In this document: positions 45,425-54,153 of the stretch, one piece after another
Layout of the letters: each line of letters opens with the position of its first letter
Numbering within the stretch: position 1 is the first letter of the stretch
Source of the DNA: an uncultured Pirellulaceae bacterium
GTDB taxonomy: Bacteria > Planctomycetota > Planctomycetia > Pirellulales > Pirellulaceae
NCBI GenBank assembly: GCA_938010615.1
Contig: CALLUY010000136.1
Coordinates: 53,894-117,893, forward strand
Reading direction: 5' to 3'
DNA: 64,000 nucleotides
Translations under genes and position numbers: made by a program
The notes under the pieces: generated by a model
What the model saw: the letters and a program-made list of their open reading frames with translations, nothing else
Database searches by the model: none
Told to the model about the DNA's origin: nothing

Positions 45425-47415
45425 GTGATGTGACGTAAAAAGTAAACCACTCATCATCTGTGAAAATCTGGAAAGCGCCGGGGTACACCGGTCAGGAGTA
45501 GTGAGATGTAAACACTCATACGAGTAAAGTTTAGCCAACAGCTCGGCCCAATCCCCTACGCGGCTTCTGGTAACAGAGGTGGGTGTAGCATGGGTGCTTG
45601 GGACCACGCAGGCAAGGCTATTGAGCTCCGAAATCAACGAACCCCGTGTGCCGACTCAGTCGGATTTCGAGGAAGGCAGCATGAACGATCGCGTTATAGG
45701 CAAGCGATCGTTTGACACGGCGGAGTCAAAGAACCACTGCATGTGTGAAGACTTCTGACGCGAGAACCGGGAGATCCTGCTGTTCTCCTTTTAGTTAAAA
45801 GCAATGAACTTGATTATCAGGAACGATCAGTCAATGTCCAGGACAGTACCACTGATATGAACGACAGCAGGAATTCAGATGAGTCCATAGTACCGTCGAC
45901 CTCGCCGAACAAAGCCGAAACTGAATCGGCCTCGGAGGCGGGCGAGGAAAGGGGCTCAGCCAAGAGGAACACCACGGAGCCTGCCTTGCCCCGCACGCAG
46001 AAGCGGAAACGCAAGTCACTCGGGTTGCACGGTGTTCGTGAAGCTGCCCGCAAGGACAGCAAGCTCGTCTTCAACAACCTGTTTCATCATCTAAGCGCCG
46101 AACTGCTGTTGGAATCCTTCGAGAGCTTGAAGAAGACCGCAGCAGTAGGTGTTGATGAAGTGACATGGCAGGACTACGAGCATAACGTGGGGGACAACAT
46201 TGCAAACCTCCACGATCGTCTTCACCGCGGAGCCTACCGAGCGAATCCGTCAAAGAGAATCTGGATCCCCAAACCCGACGGACGGCAACGTCCCATCGGC
46301 ATTGCCTCGCTGGAAGACAAGATCGTCCAGCAAGCGATGGTCTGGGTGCTACAGAGTATCTATGAGCAGGATTTTCTGGGTTTCAGCTATGGCTTCCGAC
46401 AAGGCCGCAGCCAACATCAGGCACTCGATGCTCTGAACGTGGCGATTTGCGACCGGCGAGTGAACTGGATACTCGATGCGGACATCGCAGGCTTCTTTGA
46501 CGCGATCGACCACCAGTGGTTGATCAAGTTTCTGGAGCACCGCATCGGTGACCAACGAATCCTTCGTGTGATACGCAAGTGGCTTACAGCCGGTGTCAGC
46601 GAAGAGGGCCAGTGGACCAAGTCGACGGTCGGCACGCCACAAGGAGCGGTGATCTCACCCCTGCTTGCCAATGTCTACCTTCACTATGTCTTTGACCTCT
46701 GGATTCAGTGGTGGCGAACGCAGAACTGTGCCGGTGATGTTGTGGTGATTCGCTACGCCGATGACTTTGTGATCGGTTTCGAACACCAGAACGAGGCTAA
46801 GCGTTGCTTGGCTGAACTACACGAGCGTTTTGCGAAGTTTGGTTTGGAACTTCATGGCGATAAAACTCGTTTGATCGAGTTTGGTAAGCACGCCAAGCGT
46901 CGTCGAGCACAGCGAGGAGAGGGTGCTCCGGAAACGTTTGATTTTCTGGGGTTCACTCACGTTTGTGCTCACACGCTGGCACATGGTCGCTTTGTGGTGC
47001 ATCGATACTCGATCGCCAAACGCGTCCGTGCTACGCTGGCCAAGATCAAGGAAAGCCTCCGCCGACGATTGCATCGTCCGTTGGGCGAGACCGGTCGCTG
47101 GCTCCGGCGAGTTGTTACGGGCTGGCTGAATTATCATGCCGTCCCGTTCAACACTGATCGGATTGATCGCTTTGTCAATGAAGTCGGGCGTCTGTGGTTG
47201 ATGGCGCTGAGACGCCGCAGCCAACGCGGACGCAGTCGGTGGACTTGGGAGCGTTTTGGCCGCCTCGCGGCCAAGTACCTTCCAAGACCGACAATCAAGC
47301 ATCCCTATCCCCATCAACGATTTCACGATCGACTCAAGGCAGGAGCCGTATGAGGTAATCCCTCACGTACGGATCTGTGCGGGGGGCCGCCGGTAACGGC
47401 GGTTCCTACCGCGAG
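45425..47415 (+). mobile_element. Group II intron (bounds approximate)
   Basis: A retroelement encoding its own maturase. Domain V is recognised just after the maturase stop region at 47343-47376: it begins GAGCCGTATGAGG, has the AGC catalytic triad, and closes with CACGTACGGATC. Domain VI follows, with GGCCGCC pairing to GGCGGTT around a GTAAC loop and then CCTACCGCGAG. The 5' part from about 45425 is rich in short stems and carries no gene. The 3' end is placed at 47415 because close relatives of this intron family end CTACCGCGAY; here the last base is G. The 5' boundary at GTGATGTGACG is a guess. Because the maturase lacks an endonuclease domain, insertion probably uses single-stranded or structured targets. 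Confidence 0.8.
45857..47353 (+). CDS. Group II intron reverse transcriptase/maturase
   Basis: Intron-encoded protein of 498 residues that helps splicing and copies the intron into new sites. Reverse transcriptase blocks are in order: IWIPKPDGRQRPIGIASLED, then DADIAGFFDAIDHQWLIKFL, GTPQGAVISPLLANVYLHYV near residue 259, and YADD at residues 300-303. The maturase (X) domain follows, with TFDFLGFTH and VVTGWLNYHAVPFN. No HNH endonuclease domain follows; the frame ends soon after PRPTIKHPYPHQRF. The N-terminal 55 residues are polar and low in complexity. The frame end overlaps the start of intron domain V, as is usual in this family. It appears intact. Confidence 0.95.
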   Translation: MNDSRNSDESIVPSTSPNKAETESASEAGEERGSAKRNTTEPALPRTQKRKRKSLGLHGVREAARKDSKLVFNNLFHHLSAELLLESFESLKKTAAVGVDEVTWQDYEHNVGDNIANLHDRLHRGAYRANPSKRIWIPKPDGRQRPIGIASLEDKIVQQAMVWVLQSIYEQDFLGFSYGFRQGRSQHQALDALNVAICDRRVNWILDADIAGFFDAIDHQWLIKFLEHRIGDQRILRVIRKWLTAGVSEEGQWTKSTVGTPQGAVISPLLANVYLHYVFDLWIQWWRTQNCAGDVVVIRYADDFVIGFEHQNEAKRCLAELHERFAKFGLELHGDKTRLIEFGKHAKRRRAQRGEGAPETFDFLGFTHVCAHTLAHGRFVVHRYSIAKRVRATLAKIKESLRRRLHRPLGETGRWLRRVVTGWLNYHAVPFNTDRIDRFVNEVGRLWLMALRRRSQRGRSRWTWERFGRLAAKYLPRPTIKHPYPHQRFHDRLKAGAV

Positions 47416-47499
47416 TGTTCATCTGTGGCTAAATCTTGATCTTGTTTTTAAACGCGTGTCGCGCCAGATGCACCTCGCTCACGCTTCGGGTTGTGATTC

Positions 47500-49878
47500 C
47501 TATTTGTTCCTGAACAGTTCGCTTTGGACGACTTCGTGGATGATGTCTCGAACAGGAAAGTCGTTTGCAGCGGTTCGATTGAGGATCGCTTCGATCTTCT
47601 CTCGATCCGCGAATTGAATCTCTGCTCCAGTCGCGTACACCGTCAGCTTGGAAATGAAGTTCCGTGCGATTTGTTCTTTGTCGCTGAGCAAGTGTTTTTT
47701 GAATTCGTTGATGTCAGCGAACTTCTTTCCATCTGAAGTGGTGCCGCTTGGGTTGACCTCTGGTCCCCTGCGAGGTGGATTCTTCGAGACGAATCCTCCA
47801 AAGTTGCTGGTGCCTCCATCGGCTCGGTATCGTTTGCGGAACCCGCCGATGGGATCAAAGCTCTCCAGAGCAAATCCTGGCGGGTCGATTTCGCGATGAC
47901 ATTGGTTGCACGATTCCATTTCGCGATGGGCTTTGAGGATCTCGCGAATCGTTGTTTTGCCTCGTGTGTCGGGTTCGATCGATCCGATGCCTGGCGGCGG
48001 AGGTGATGGTGGCGTGCCCAGAAAATTCGTGAGCACGAAATTGCCACGCATGACGGGCGATGTTGTTGTGCCGTTGGACGTTGTTTTGAGAATCGCGGCT
48101 TGGGTGAGCACGCCGCCGCGTCGACTGTCTTCGGGAAGTTCTACCTTTCGGAAATGTGTTCCTTCAACGCCAGCGATCTTGTAGTGCTCTGCCAAGCGGC
48201 GATTGAGGAACGTAAAATCCGAATCGATCAAATTCGTCAGGCTCATGTTCTCCTTGATCAGTTCGTTGAAGAAAGATTGGGTCTCTTGCGGGATTGCAGC
48301 TGACAACAACTCATCGAATTCCGGATAGAGTCCATCGTCTGGCGAGGTTGCGTTGACTTTGTGAACCCACAGCCACTGACCAAGAAAGTCACGAACGAAT
48401 CGGTCGGCTTTGGCGTCGGACAACATCCGCTCGACTTGCTGGGAAAGGACTTCTTTGTCAGAAAGTTTTCCCGATCGGGCAACTTTGAACAGTTCTTCGT
48501 CCGGCAAGCTTTTCCAAAGAAAGTATGACAGTCGATTGGCCAATGCAAAATCGTCCAGCTTTCCCGGCTGAGTATCGAACATCAGGAACTGCGGAGCCGT
48601 CAACATTGATCGCAGCGACACTTTAAGAGCGTCGGGTAGATAGCGACCTTCCTCGAGCGCTGGTTTGGCAAGGTCGACATAGGTTTTGATTGCGTCTGGC
48701 GAAACGTCGCAGCGGAAAGTTCGCGGTGCCAAATCAGAAAGTAGCTCTTCAAGATGGTCGATAACTTTCTTTGAATACTTCAGCTTTACCTTGCCATTAT
48801 CGGTGTACGGTTCCATGCTTTTGAAGAGGTTGTGCATGCTGGGCGCTGGCCACGAAGGGTAAATCGGGCCTTCGATTTTTTGGGACATCACCGCCAAGCC
48901 AGCGCCTTTGTATTTCTTCGCGCCGAAGGCGTAGAAGCCGTTGTTCTTTCCCGAATTCCACGTCAGATAGGGCACGTCCCCGGGCTTCAAAAATGTTTCG
49001 ACGGAAACGACTTGCGGTTCGCCCGGACGAAGATCAACAGACTTTGCCAACCGGGCGCTTCCAGATTGGTCCTTGACGATGATCTTCGCGGTGATCGTTC
49101 GCTTCGATTGGAAGGCTGAGATTTTCGTTGTCAGGCGGTGGATTCCCGGCCGGCGAATATTGAAAGTGAACTGCGTGAGATAGTCGACGTCGCGAAACAG
49201 TGCGAATCCGTTTCCGTATTTCAACTTTCGCGTGATGCTTCCACCTTGCTGCAGAGGTTTTTCGTGCCATTCGTCAAGGTGAGTAAAGTTGTTGTCCGCA
49301 AGGTCGCCGTAGTTGATGTAAGGATTTTTTCCGAAGAGGATCGCGTGGTCCAAAGCCTGATCAACCGCGTCGAGGTAACTTTCCAAGTGCACCGCGGAGA
49401 TGCGTTGGTTGATGCCGACGGTGTCGAAAGTTCCCGCATCAATTTCGTCCGGAATGCCGTTGGTGACGTTGTTGTCGATCAGCAACAAGTCCTGAAGCGT
49501 GTATCCGAATTCAAGTTTCGTCAGTCGTCGCGCCGGAACGCGGCCGACGGTTTGCTGTTTCTTGACGCTGGCGGTACGGAGGTCCTTTTTCAAAGAGTCC
49601 AAAGCTGATTTCAATTCATCGGCATCGGGCCGGTCTTCCGATTCAGGAGGCATCTCTCCGGCGCTGGTTCGGTCGAAGACTTTCTCCCACGTGCGAAAGG
49701 TGCTTGGATCCGAGAGGTCATGGCCGAGCGATTCGAAGTTTAGATCGGTGTCCGTTGATTCGTCGTGGCAGCCGATGCAAGACGATTCGATAAGCGCCGC
49801 CGTATTGGCTTGGAAATCTTGAGCGCTGATTGGGCTGGCCAGTACGGTCAACAATAGAAAGGAGAGGAGATGTTTCAT
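47500..49878 (-). CDS. Planctomycete cytochrome c-like DUF1592 protein
   Basis: Secreted protein of 792 residues of the planctomycete-verrucomicrobial type that combines DUF1587, DUF1595, DUF1592, DUF1588 and DUF1585 domains. A signal peptide ends near ISAQ. A heme-binding C-x-x-C-H motif is at residues 34-38 (SCIGCHDE). The DUF1587 region follows (PARRLTKLEFGYTLQDLL). The DUF1592 core is around residues 450-600 (ALANRLSYFLWKSLPDEELF). DUF1588 carries a second cysteine motif (MESCNQCHREIDPPGFALES). DUF1585 closes with YATGAEIQFADREKIEAIL. The exact reaction is unknown. The usual DUF1552 partner gene is absent; instead it follows the ECF-FecR-EF-hand genes on the same strand. Confidence 0.92.
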   Translation of the reverse strand: MKHLLSFLLLTVLASPISAQDFQANTAALIESSCIGCHDESTDTDLNFESLGHDLSDPSTFRTWEKVFDRTSAGEMPPESEDRPDADELKSALDSLKKDLRTASVKKQQTVGRVPARRLTKLEFGYTLQDLLLIDNNVTNGIPDEIDAGTFDTVGINQRISAVHLESYLDAVDQALDHAILFGKNPYINYGDLADNNFTHLDEWHEKPLQQGGSITRKLKYGNGFALFRDVDYLTQFTFNIRRPGIHRLTTKISAFQSKRTITAKIIVKDQSGSARLAKSVDLRPGEPQVVSVETFLKPGDVPYLTWNSGKNNGFYAFGAKKYKGAGLAVMSQKIEGPIYPSWPAPSMHNLFKSMEPYTDNGKVKLKYSKKVIDHLEELLSDLAPRTFRCDVSPDAIKTYVDLAKPALEEGRYLPDALKVSLRSMLTAPQFLMFDTQPGKLDDFALANRLSYFLWKSLPDEELFKVARSGKLSDKEVLSQQVERMLSDAKADRFVRDFLGQWLWVHKVNATSPDDGLYPEFDELLSAAIPQETQSFFNELIKENMSLTNLIDSDFTFLNRRLAEHYKIAGVEGTHFRKVELPEDSRRGGVLTQAAILKTTSNGTTTSPVMRGNFVLTNFLGTPPSPPPPGIGSIEPDTRGKTTIREILKAHREMESCNQCHREIDPPGFALESFDPIGGFRKRYRADGGTSNFGGFVSKNPPRRGPEVNPSGTTSDGKKFADINEFKKHLLSDKEQIARNFISKLTVYATGAEIQFADREKIEAILNRTAANDFPVRDIIHEVVQSELFRNK

Positions 49879-49926
49879 GGAGTTGGATTCGGCTTTTAGG
49901 CAGAACGGTTAGATTTAGGCAGGAGC

Positions 49927-51045
49927 TCAACGTCCCGAAACGAAGTCGGCAATGGCTTGTCCTTCTTTCTCGTCGATAAAATTATCCTTGTTGGTATCGT
50001 AAGTGCTGAAGAACGGTTTAAGTTCTTCGTCAGCTTCGTCTTTGGCAATTCTTCCGTCTTTGTTTCTGTCCATAGAAGCAATGATCTGGTTCGACGTTGT
50101 GGAAACGGATTTGGATTTTGGTTTGACCTTTTCTTTTGCTTTTTGTTGTGCCGAGTAGATCAGCATCGCATCGGTTTCGTTCATGTCGATGAACCCGTCG
50201 CCGTTGGTGTCGATAGCGCCAAAGTTCTCTTTGATCAAACCGCCCGCCTCGTCTTCGCTGATCTTTTCGTCGTCATCTTTATCCATGAAGCCGATGATCT
50301 GCTCCGCGGTATATTCCGGAACTTCTGATTCTTGGGAGTCCGCCAGATCGCCGAAGAGAGAGTCATCGATCTCGGTGTTGATTGTCGTGGAACTGAAACT
50401 GTAACTGATCGTGATCCCCTGTGCTTTTATGTTAAAGGTTTGTTTTCCGGGAAATTGAACTCCTTCAGTTTCTTTGTAGTTGCTCAAGCTCATCGTTCCG
50501 ACACCCGAGATTTTTAACCCTTCCAGTAAGCTGGACTTGGTGCCCACGAAATATTCAACTTCTGAACCAACGGCAACGACATGGCACTCCTTGTCCCCAA
50601 ACTCTTCGATGCCCTTGACCTTTAGTAAGCCTTTGGCAGTTTCGTGAGCCGAAAGCAACGGGCTCACACCAAGGTTCATTTTTGCAAAAGCAATATCCTG
50701 ATCACTCAGCTCGCCGTCGCCATCGGTGCCCTTGAACCAACCGGTGCCGCCAGCCATGGCTTGGGTCTTTTTGTACTGCCCGAGGTCGAGGTTGTTGTAA
50801 TATCGTTTCCCATTGAGGTCGGTAATCTCCTCGACCGTGCCGCTCATCGTACCGAATCCACTTTCAAGAGACACCGTTGCTTTTCGTTCAACGTTGTCGA
50901 CTTTTGATATGGCTTCCTTCCCGCCGAGTGCTTTGATGTGAGCATCGATGATGTCAGCGAGTGAAAGCTTCTGCGCGAAGACCGGCGACACGGCGAACAA
51001 AAGAGCAACAATTGCGAATGGGAAAAGTTTGGGGAGCGATGGCAT
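49927..51045 (-). CDS. Secreted EF-hand protein with LolA-like N-terminal region
   Basis: Protein of about 372 residues from ATG 51045; a TTG at 51078 is an alternative. The signal peptide is FPFAIVALLFAVSPVFA-QK. Residues 25-240 resemble the outer-membrane lipoprotein-sorting (LolA-like) beta fold: IDAHIKALGGKEAISKVDNV is the typical opening and VGTMSLSNYKETEGVQFPGK a typical middle strand. The C-terminal 130 residues hold four EF-hand loops: DKDDDEKISEDE, DTNGDGFIDMNE, DRNKDGRIAKDE and DTNKDNFIDEKE. These have acidic residues at calcium positions and suggest calcium binding outside the cell. The gene lies between the FecR-like and DUF1592 genes on the same strand. Confidence 0.85.
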   Translation of the reverse strand: MPSLPKLFPFAIVALLFAVSPVFAQKLSLADIIDAHIKALGGKEAISKVDNVERKATVSLESGFGTMSGTVEEITDLNGKRYYNNLDLGQYKKTQAMAGGTGWFKGTDGDGELSDQDIAFAKMNLGVSPLLSAHETAKGLLKVKGIEEFGDKECHVVAVGSEVEYFVGTKSSLLEGLKISGVGTMSLSNYKETEGVQFPGKQTFNIKAQGITISYSFSSTTINTEIDDSLFGDLADSQESEVPEYTAEQIIGFMDKDDDEKISEDEAGGLIKENFGAIDTNGDGFIDMNETDAMLIYSAQQKAKEKVKPKSKSVSTTSNQIIASMDRNKDGRIAKDEADEELKPFFSTYDTNKDNFIDEKEGQAIADFVSGR

Positions 51046-51101
51046 GGCTAACTTTGAGCGAGGCGAAAACGAACTCAATGCAAGAAACGAGTTTCGGTAC
51101 T

Positions 51102-52487
51102 TTACTCAATCTGCATCTGATTAAAAATTTCGACTTCTGTAATTTCGAGATCTGAATCCTCAGGTGGAGTCGAGCAGAAAAACGTGTCGGCAACCAAGCC
51201 AACCGGCGTCGAGGCGAAGTGTTGGCTATCCAAGTCCTGTCCGCGGCAAAGATCATCAGCATCGATCACAAACTCGAAAGACTGCAAATCGCCTGAGCGA
51301 CTCTCGTCGTTCGTTTGCAAATCCATCCAGTAGACCTTGGGTTTTGAAGAAACGTAGTAGCCACCAAAGTCCCCGTTGTTGTTTCGAACGACGAATCCGA
51401 AAACAGTCTTCTGATTCGCTTTTGCGAATCCGCGAACACGGAGCATGCTTCCTGGCCGCAACACAACCCGTTGATTGTCCTTACCCACGACGGGCATGCT
51501 GGCGCTCTTGATCAGAATCGACCCGGCTTTTGGGCTCTTGTGCCAATAGTGAACCAGCTTCAACCTTGGTGGCAACGACTCCGTGCTCGGAATCCACTTT
51601 CCAGTCATGCCGTGGGGATGATTGAGGTTGATTTCCCATTGATTGGTTCGATCGGGAATTGGCTGAGCTGAAAGCTTAAGTCCCTCCGCGGACTGAACTC
51701 GTTGGTTTGCGGGCACTTCAACCGTTTGACCATCGCTAAGTCGTTTGAAGCGAACTTTTCCTTCGGTGACATCCAGCGATGTTGATTCAACATCCGATTC
51801 AACTTCGAATTCAGTTCCAAGAACTTCCAGCATCGCGTTTCTGGTGTAAACCAACATCGGCGAGTCAGGATTCTGCGGCTTCACGGAACTGGCAACACTG
51901 CCGTCTTTGAGATACAAGACTTTTTGGTCAAAGTCGGAAAACGTCAGCCGGGAATCGCCCGCCACGGTAACGCGTGAACCATCCAGAAACTCCAGCTCCA
52001 CCCAAGAAGTCGGGCTGGAACCTTCGATGGTTCCGCCGGTGAGCAATGTGCCTCGTTTCAAATCAGTCGTTACGGAACCTCCATTCCCGGTGAAAGCGAC
52101 TTCACCCCCAGTGCCCGTTACTTTTGCGATGTTTCGGTCAGCCGCTGATTCGGCAGAGGAACCGCTACTCTGAAACCAGAGAGCAATCCCCAAGCCGATG
52201 ATTGCCAAGGTAGCAATCGCTAACAGCGACCTGGTCCATGATGCAGAAAACGAACTGGAAGTGGTTCGCCTGGGCGGAATAGACCTTGTTTCAACTAATT
52301 CTTTGTTGCGATGTAGCTGCTGTCCCAATGCGATGTCGTGAAGGCCTAGGTCCAACGTTGCCAAAGTTCGCAACATGGCTCGCGCTTCACCATCTTCTAG
52401 GAGCAGCTTTTCCAATCGAGCAAAATCTTCTTCGGCCAACGTGCCATCGAGATGCTGTTCTAGGAGTTGAAGCTCTTCACTTCTCAT
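51102..52487 (-). CDS. FecR-domain membrane protein
   Basis: Protein of about 461 residues from ATG 52487, which overlaps the upstream sigma stop (ATGA). The N-terminal 80 residues are cytoplasmic and helical (LLEQHLDGTLAEEDFARLEK), like anti-sigma N-termini. A single membrane helix follows (LLAIATLAIIGLGIALWF). The periplasmic FecR domain runs through GTLLTGGTIEGSSPTSWVEL, FLDGSRVTVAGDSRLTFS and AMLEVLGTEFEVESD. Beyond it is a beta-rich C-terminal domain with several Trp/Phe blocks that may bind sugars or protein. Coupling to the ECF gene suggests it controls that sigma factor, in line with other FecR/ECF pairs. The external signal is unknown. Confidence 0.88.
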   Translation of the reverse strand: MRSEELQLLEQHLDGTLAEEDFARLEKLLLEDGEARAMLRTLATLDLGLHDIALGQQLHRNKELVETRSIPPRRTTSSSFSASWTRSLLAIATLAIIGLGIALWFQSSGSSAESAADRNIAKVTGTGGEVAFTGNGGSVTTDLKRGTLLTGGTIEGSSPTSWVELEFLDGSRVTVAGDSRLTFSDFDQKVLYLKDGSVASSVKPQNPDSPMLVYTRNAMLEVLGTEFEVESDVESTSLDVTEGKVRFKRLSDGQTVEVPANQRVQSAEGLKLSAQPIPDRTNQWEINLNHPHGMTGKWIPSTESLPPRLKLVHYWHKSPKAGSILIKSASMPVVGKDNQRVVLRPGSMLRVRGFAKANQKTVFGFVVRNNNGDFGGYYVSSKPKVYWMDLQTNDESRSGDLQSFEFVIDADDLCRGQDLDSQHFASTPVGLVADTFFCSTPPEDSDLEITEVEIFNQMQIE

Positions 52488-52981
52488 GATGCAGCTCCTT
52501 CTGCCAACGACCGTTTCACACACTCAAGAAGACTCTGCCGAACTCGACTGATCGACTTGTAAAGCGCCGCGTCTGATTTCCCCAGCTGCTTGGCAACCTC
52601 ATGCATCGGTTGGCCGCTTGAGTAGACCTCCATGACCAGTTCCCGTTTTGATTCAGGGAGCTTCTGCACGCAATGCTCCAGGGCCCCAAGCTGTTGTTCT
52701 CGCAATTTCAATTCTTCTTGGCCTTCTTCGGCAATTAGTTGCTCAACTTCTTTGCCAAGTACGAACCGATCCCGAGCTTTCTTACGGCGGTACATAAGAA
52801 TTTCGTAGCGGGCGATTACGGAAACCCAGCGTTGAAAGTTTTCCGGATCGTCGAGCTGATCAAATTTTCGCCATGCGACAACGCTGACTTCCTGCATGAC
52901 TTCGTCAACGTCGTTCATCGAGGGGAGCGAAGCGCGTAACCAAGCGCGGATCGCGCGATCGTGCCGAATCAGAAGACGCAC
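52484..52981 (-). CDS. ECF RNA polymerase sigma factor (Rhodopirellula-type)
   Basis: Sigma-70 family protein of at least 165 residues. Region 2 contains VDEVMQEVSVVAWRKFDQLD and FQRWVSVIARYEILMYRRKK, the typical D/E-x-x-Q-E and F-x-x-W-x-x-x-I-A-R blocks. Region 4 is a helix-turn-helix (LPESKRELVMEVYSSGQPMH). The annotated GTG start at 52981 cuts off residues that look conserved: in-frame codons upstream read DEFVRLLIRHDRAI across the GTG. The open frame extends to about 53045 without an ATG, so the real start may be an unusual codon such as ATT near 53030. It overlaps the FecR-like gene by four bases. Confidence 0.87.
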   Translation of the reverse strand: MRLLIRHDRAIRAWLRASLPSMNDVDEVMQEVSVVAWRKFDQLDDPENFQRWVSVIARYEILMYRRKKARDRFVLGKEVEQLIAEEGQEELKLREQQLGALEHCVQKLPESKRELVMEVYSSGQPMHEVAKQLGKSDAALYKSISRVRQSLLECVKRSLAEGAAS

Positions 52982-53157
52982 GAATTCGTCTCGTTGCCCT
53001 GGCTGAGGATTATTTGCGTCCGCGTTAATCTGATTTTCCGTTTGGTTTTATTCCGCTTGCAGCATTCATGTTTTTCAACATTAGCCACCAAGTGACTGTC
53101 GGCCACCAGCAATCCTGACATTCAATATGGAAAAGTCTGCCGATTCTTCCGTTTTGA

Positions 53158-53202
53158 CAAAAAAAAGACGCCGTGGTGATTGGTGTGCACCACGGCGTCT
53201 CA
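53158..53202 (-). terminator. Intrinsic terminator, minus strand (distal of two)
   Basis: A perfect 13-bp stem (53166-53178 with 53188-53200; AGACGCCGTGGTG) has a 9-base loop. On the minus strand it is followed by eight T residues. It lies about 105 bases beyond the terminator at 53303-53335. Confidence 0.85.
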
Positions 53203-53302
53203 ACATCCCTTTTGCATAGATGCATCACTTTAATACTGCCATTGATTCTCAACCTGGACACGAATTTCTGAATCACTAATGACAGCAGTCGAATCAGCCC
53301 AT

Positions 53303-53335
53303 AAAAAACGCCGCAGCGATTTCTCGCTGCGGCGT
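53303..53335 (-). terminator. Intrinsic terminator of the ECF sigma gene, minus strand
   Basis: A perfect 12-bp stem (53308-53319 with 53324-53335; ACGCCGCAGCGA) has a TTTC loop. On the minus strand it is followed by six T residues. It lies about 40 bases after the stop of the sigma gene at 53378. Confidence 0.9.
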
Positions 53336-53377
53336 CAAAGTGTTACGTCGGAGGACGCAGGTTTTCAGGCTTTCCGT

Positions 53378-53950
53378 TTACACAACCGCCAGTTCGTCGA
53401 CTTCGCGAGCCAGACGCTTACGCGCTGTGTGCAGCCGACGCTTGATGGTACCCAACGGTGCCTCAAACGAGTCAGCCATCTCCAGCAGAGACTGACCGTC
53501 AACGTAGAACGCTTCCAGAGTCTCTCGGTCCATGTCGCCCAGACGAGCCAAGCCAGCGCGGACTTCGTCCTTACGCTCAGCTTCCAGAGCGAACTCCAGC
53601 GGCGAAGCGTCGTCAGTCACAGTTGCTTCGAGCATTTCTGGCTCAACGGCAACCGAGTTCTTACGACGGACGGCTCGGTTGATGGCCATGCGAACCGTGA
53701 TCTGACGAAGCCATCCGATGAACGCTTCAGGTGTACGAAGCTGTTCGATCTTCAGCATCGCCTGAACGAAAACGTCTTGGCACAGTTCTTGTGCATCCGC
53801 GTGGTCGCGCAGTCGTCGCATTGCGATTGCGTAAACCGTTGGCTGGAATCGTTCGAACAGTTCGCCGAAAGCGTCACGGTTGCCAGCTTGTGCAGAGCGA
53901 ACCAGATCAGCCGTTGTGAGGATTGGTGTGTATGTGTTGATTGCGTTCAT
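53378..53950 (-). CDS. ECF RNA polymerase sigma factor
   Basis: Sigma-70 family transcription factor of 190 residues. Region 2 includes DAFGELFERFQPTVYAIAMR, then DAQELCQDVFVQAMLKIEQL and FIGWLRQITVRMAINRAVRR. The -10 recognition residues are in this segment. Region 4 has the helix-turn-helix SLLEMADSFEAPLGTIKRRL followed by HTARKRL, which reads the -35 box. No anti-sigma gene overlaps it. A small gene of unknown function lies about 200 bases upstream on the same strand. A strong terminator follows at once, so it is the last gene of its transcript. Confidence 0.93.
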   Translation of the reverse strand: MNAINTYTPILTTADLVRSAQAGNRDAFGELFERFQPTVYAIAMRRLRDHADAQELCQDVFVQAMLKIEQLRTPEAFIGWLRQITVRMAINRAVRRKNSVAVEPEMLEATVTDDASPLEFALEAERKDEVRAGLARLGDMDRETLEAFYVDGQSLLEMADSFEAPLGTIKRRLHTARKRLAREVDELAVV

Positions 53951-54153
53951 CTTCTTGTTCTCTTAATTGATTCATCAGCATTTAGAGCGAGGTCGCGGCG
54001 AAGGACGCGCGAGCGATGTCAGGCAGTTGCTTTCAGGAGAAAATTCAGATTCGAGTACGCGAATGCGCGAATCGAAGCTGGCTTTTCAGCGAAAGCATCG
54101 TTTCAGGAGTTGGAGTAAAGTTGTTCCGCCGTGGAGGCGGGCTCTGGAATGAG

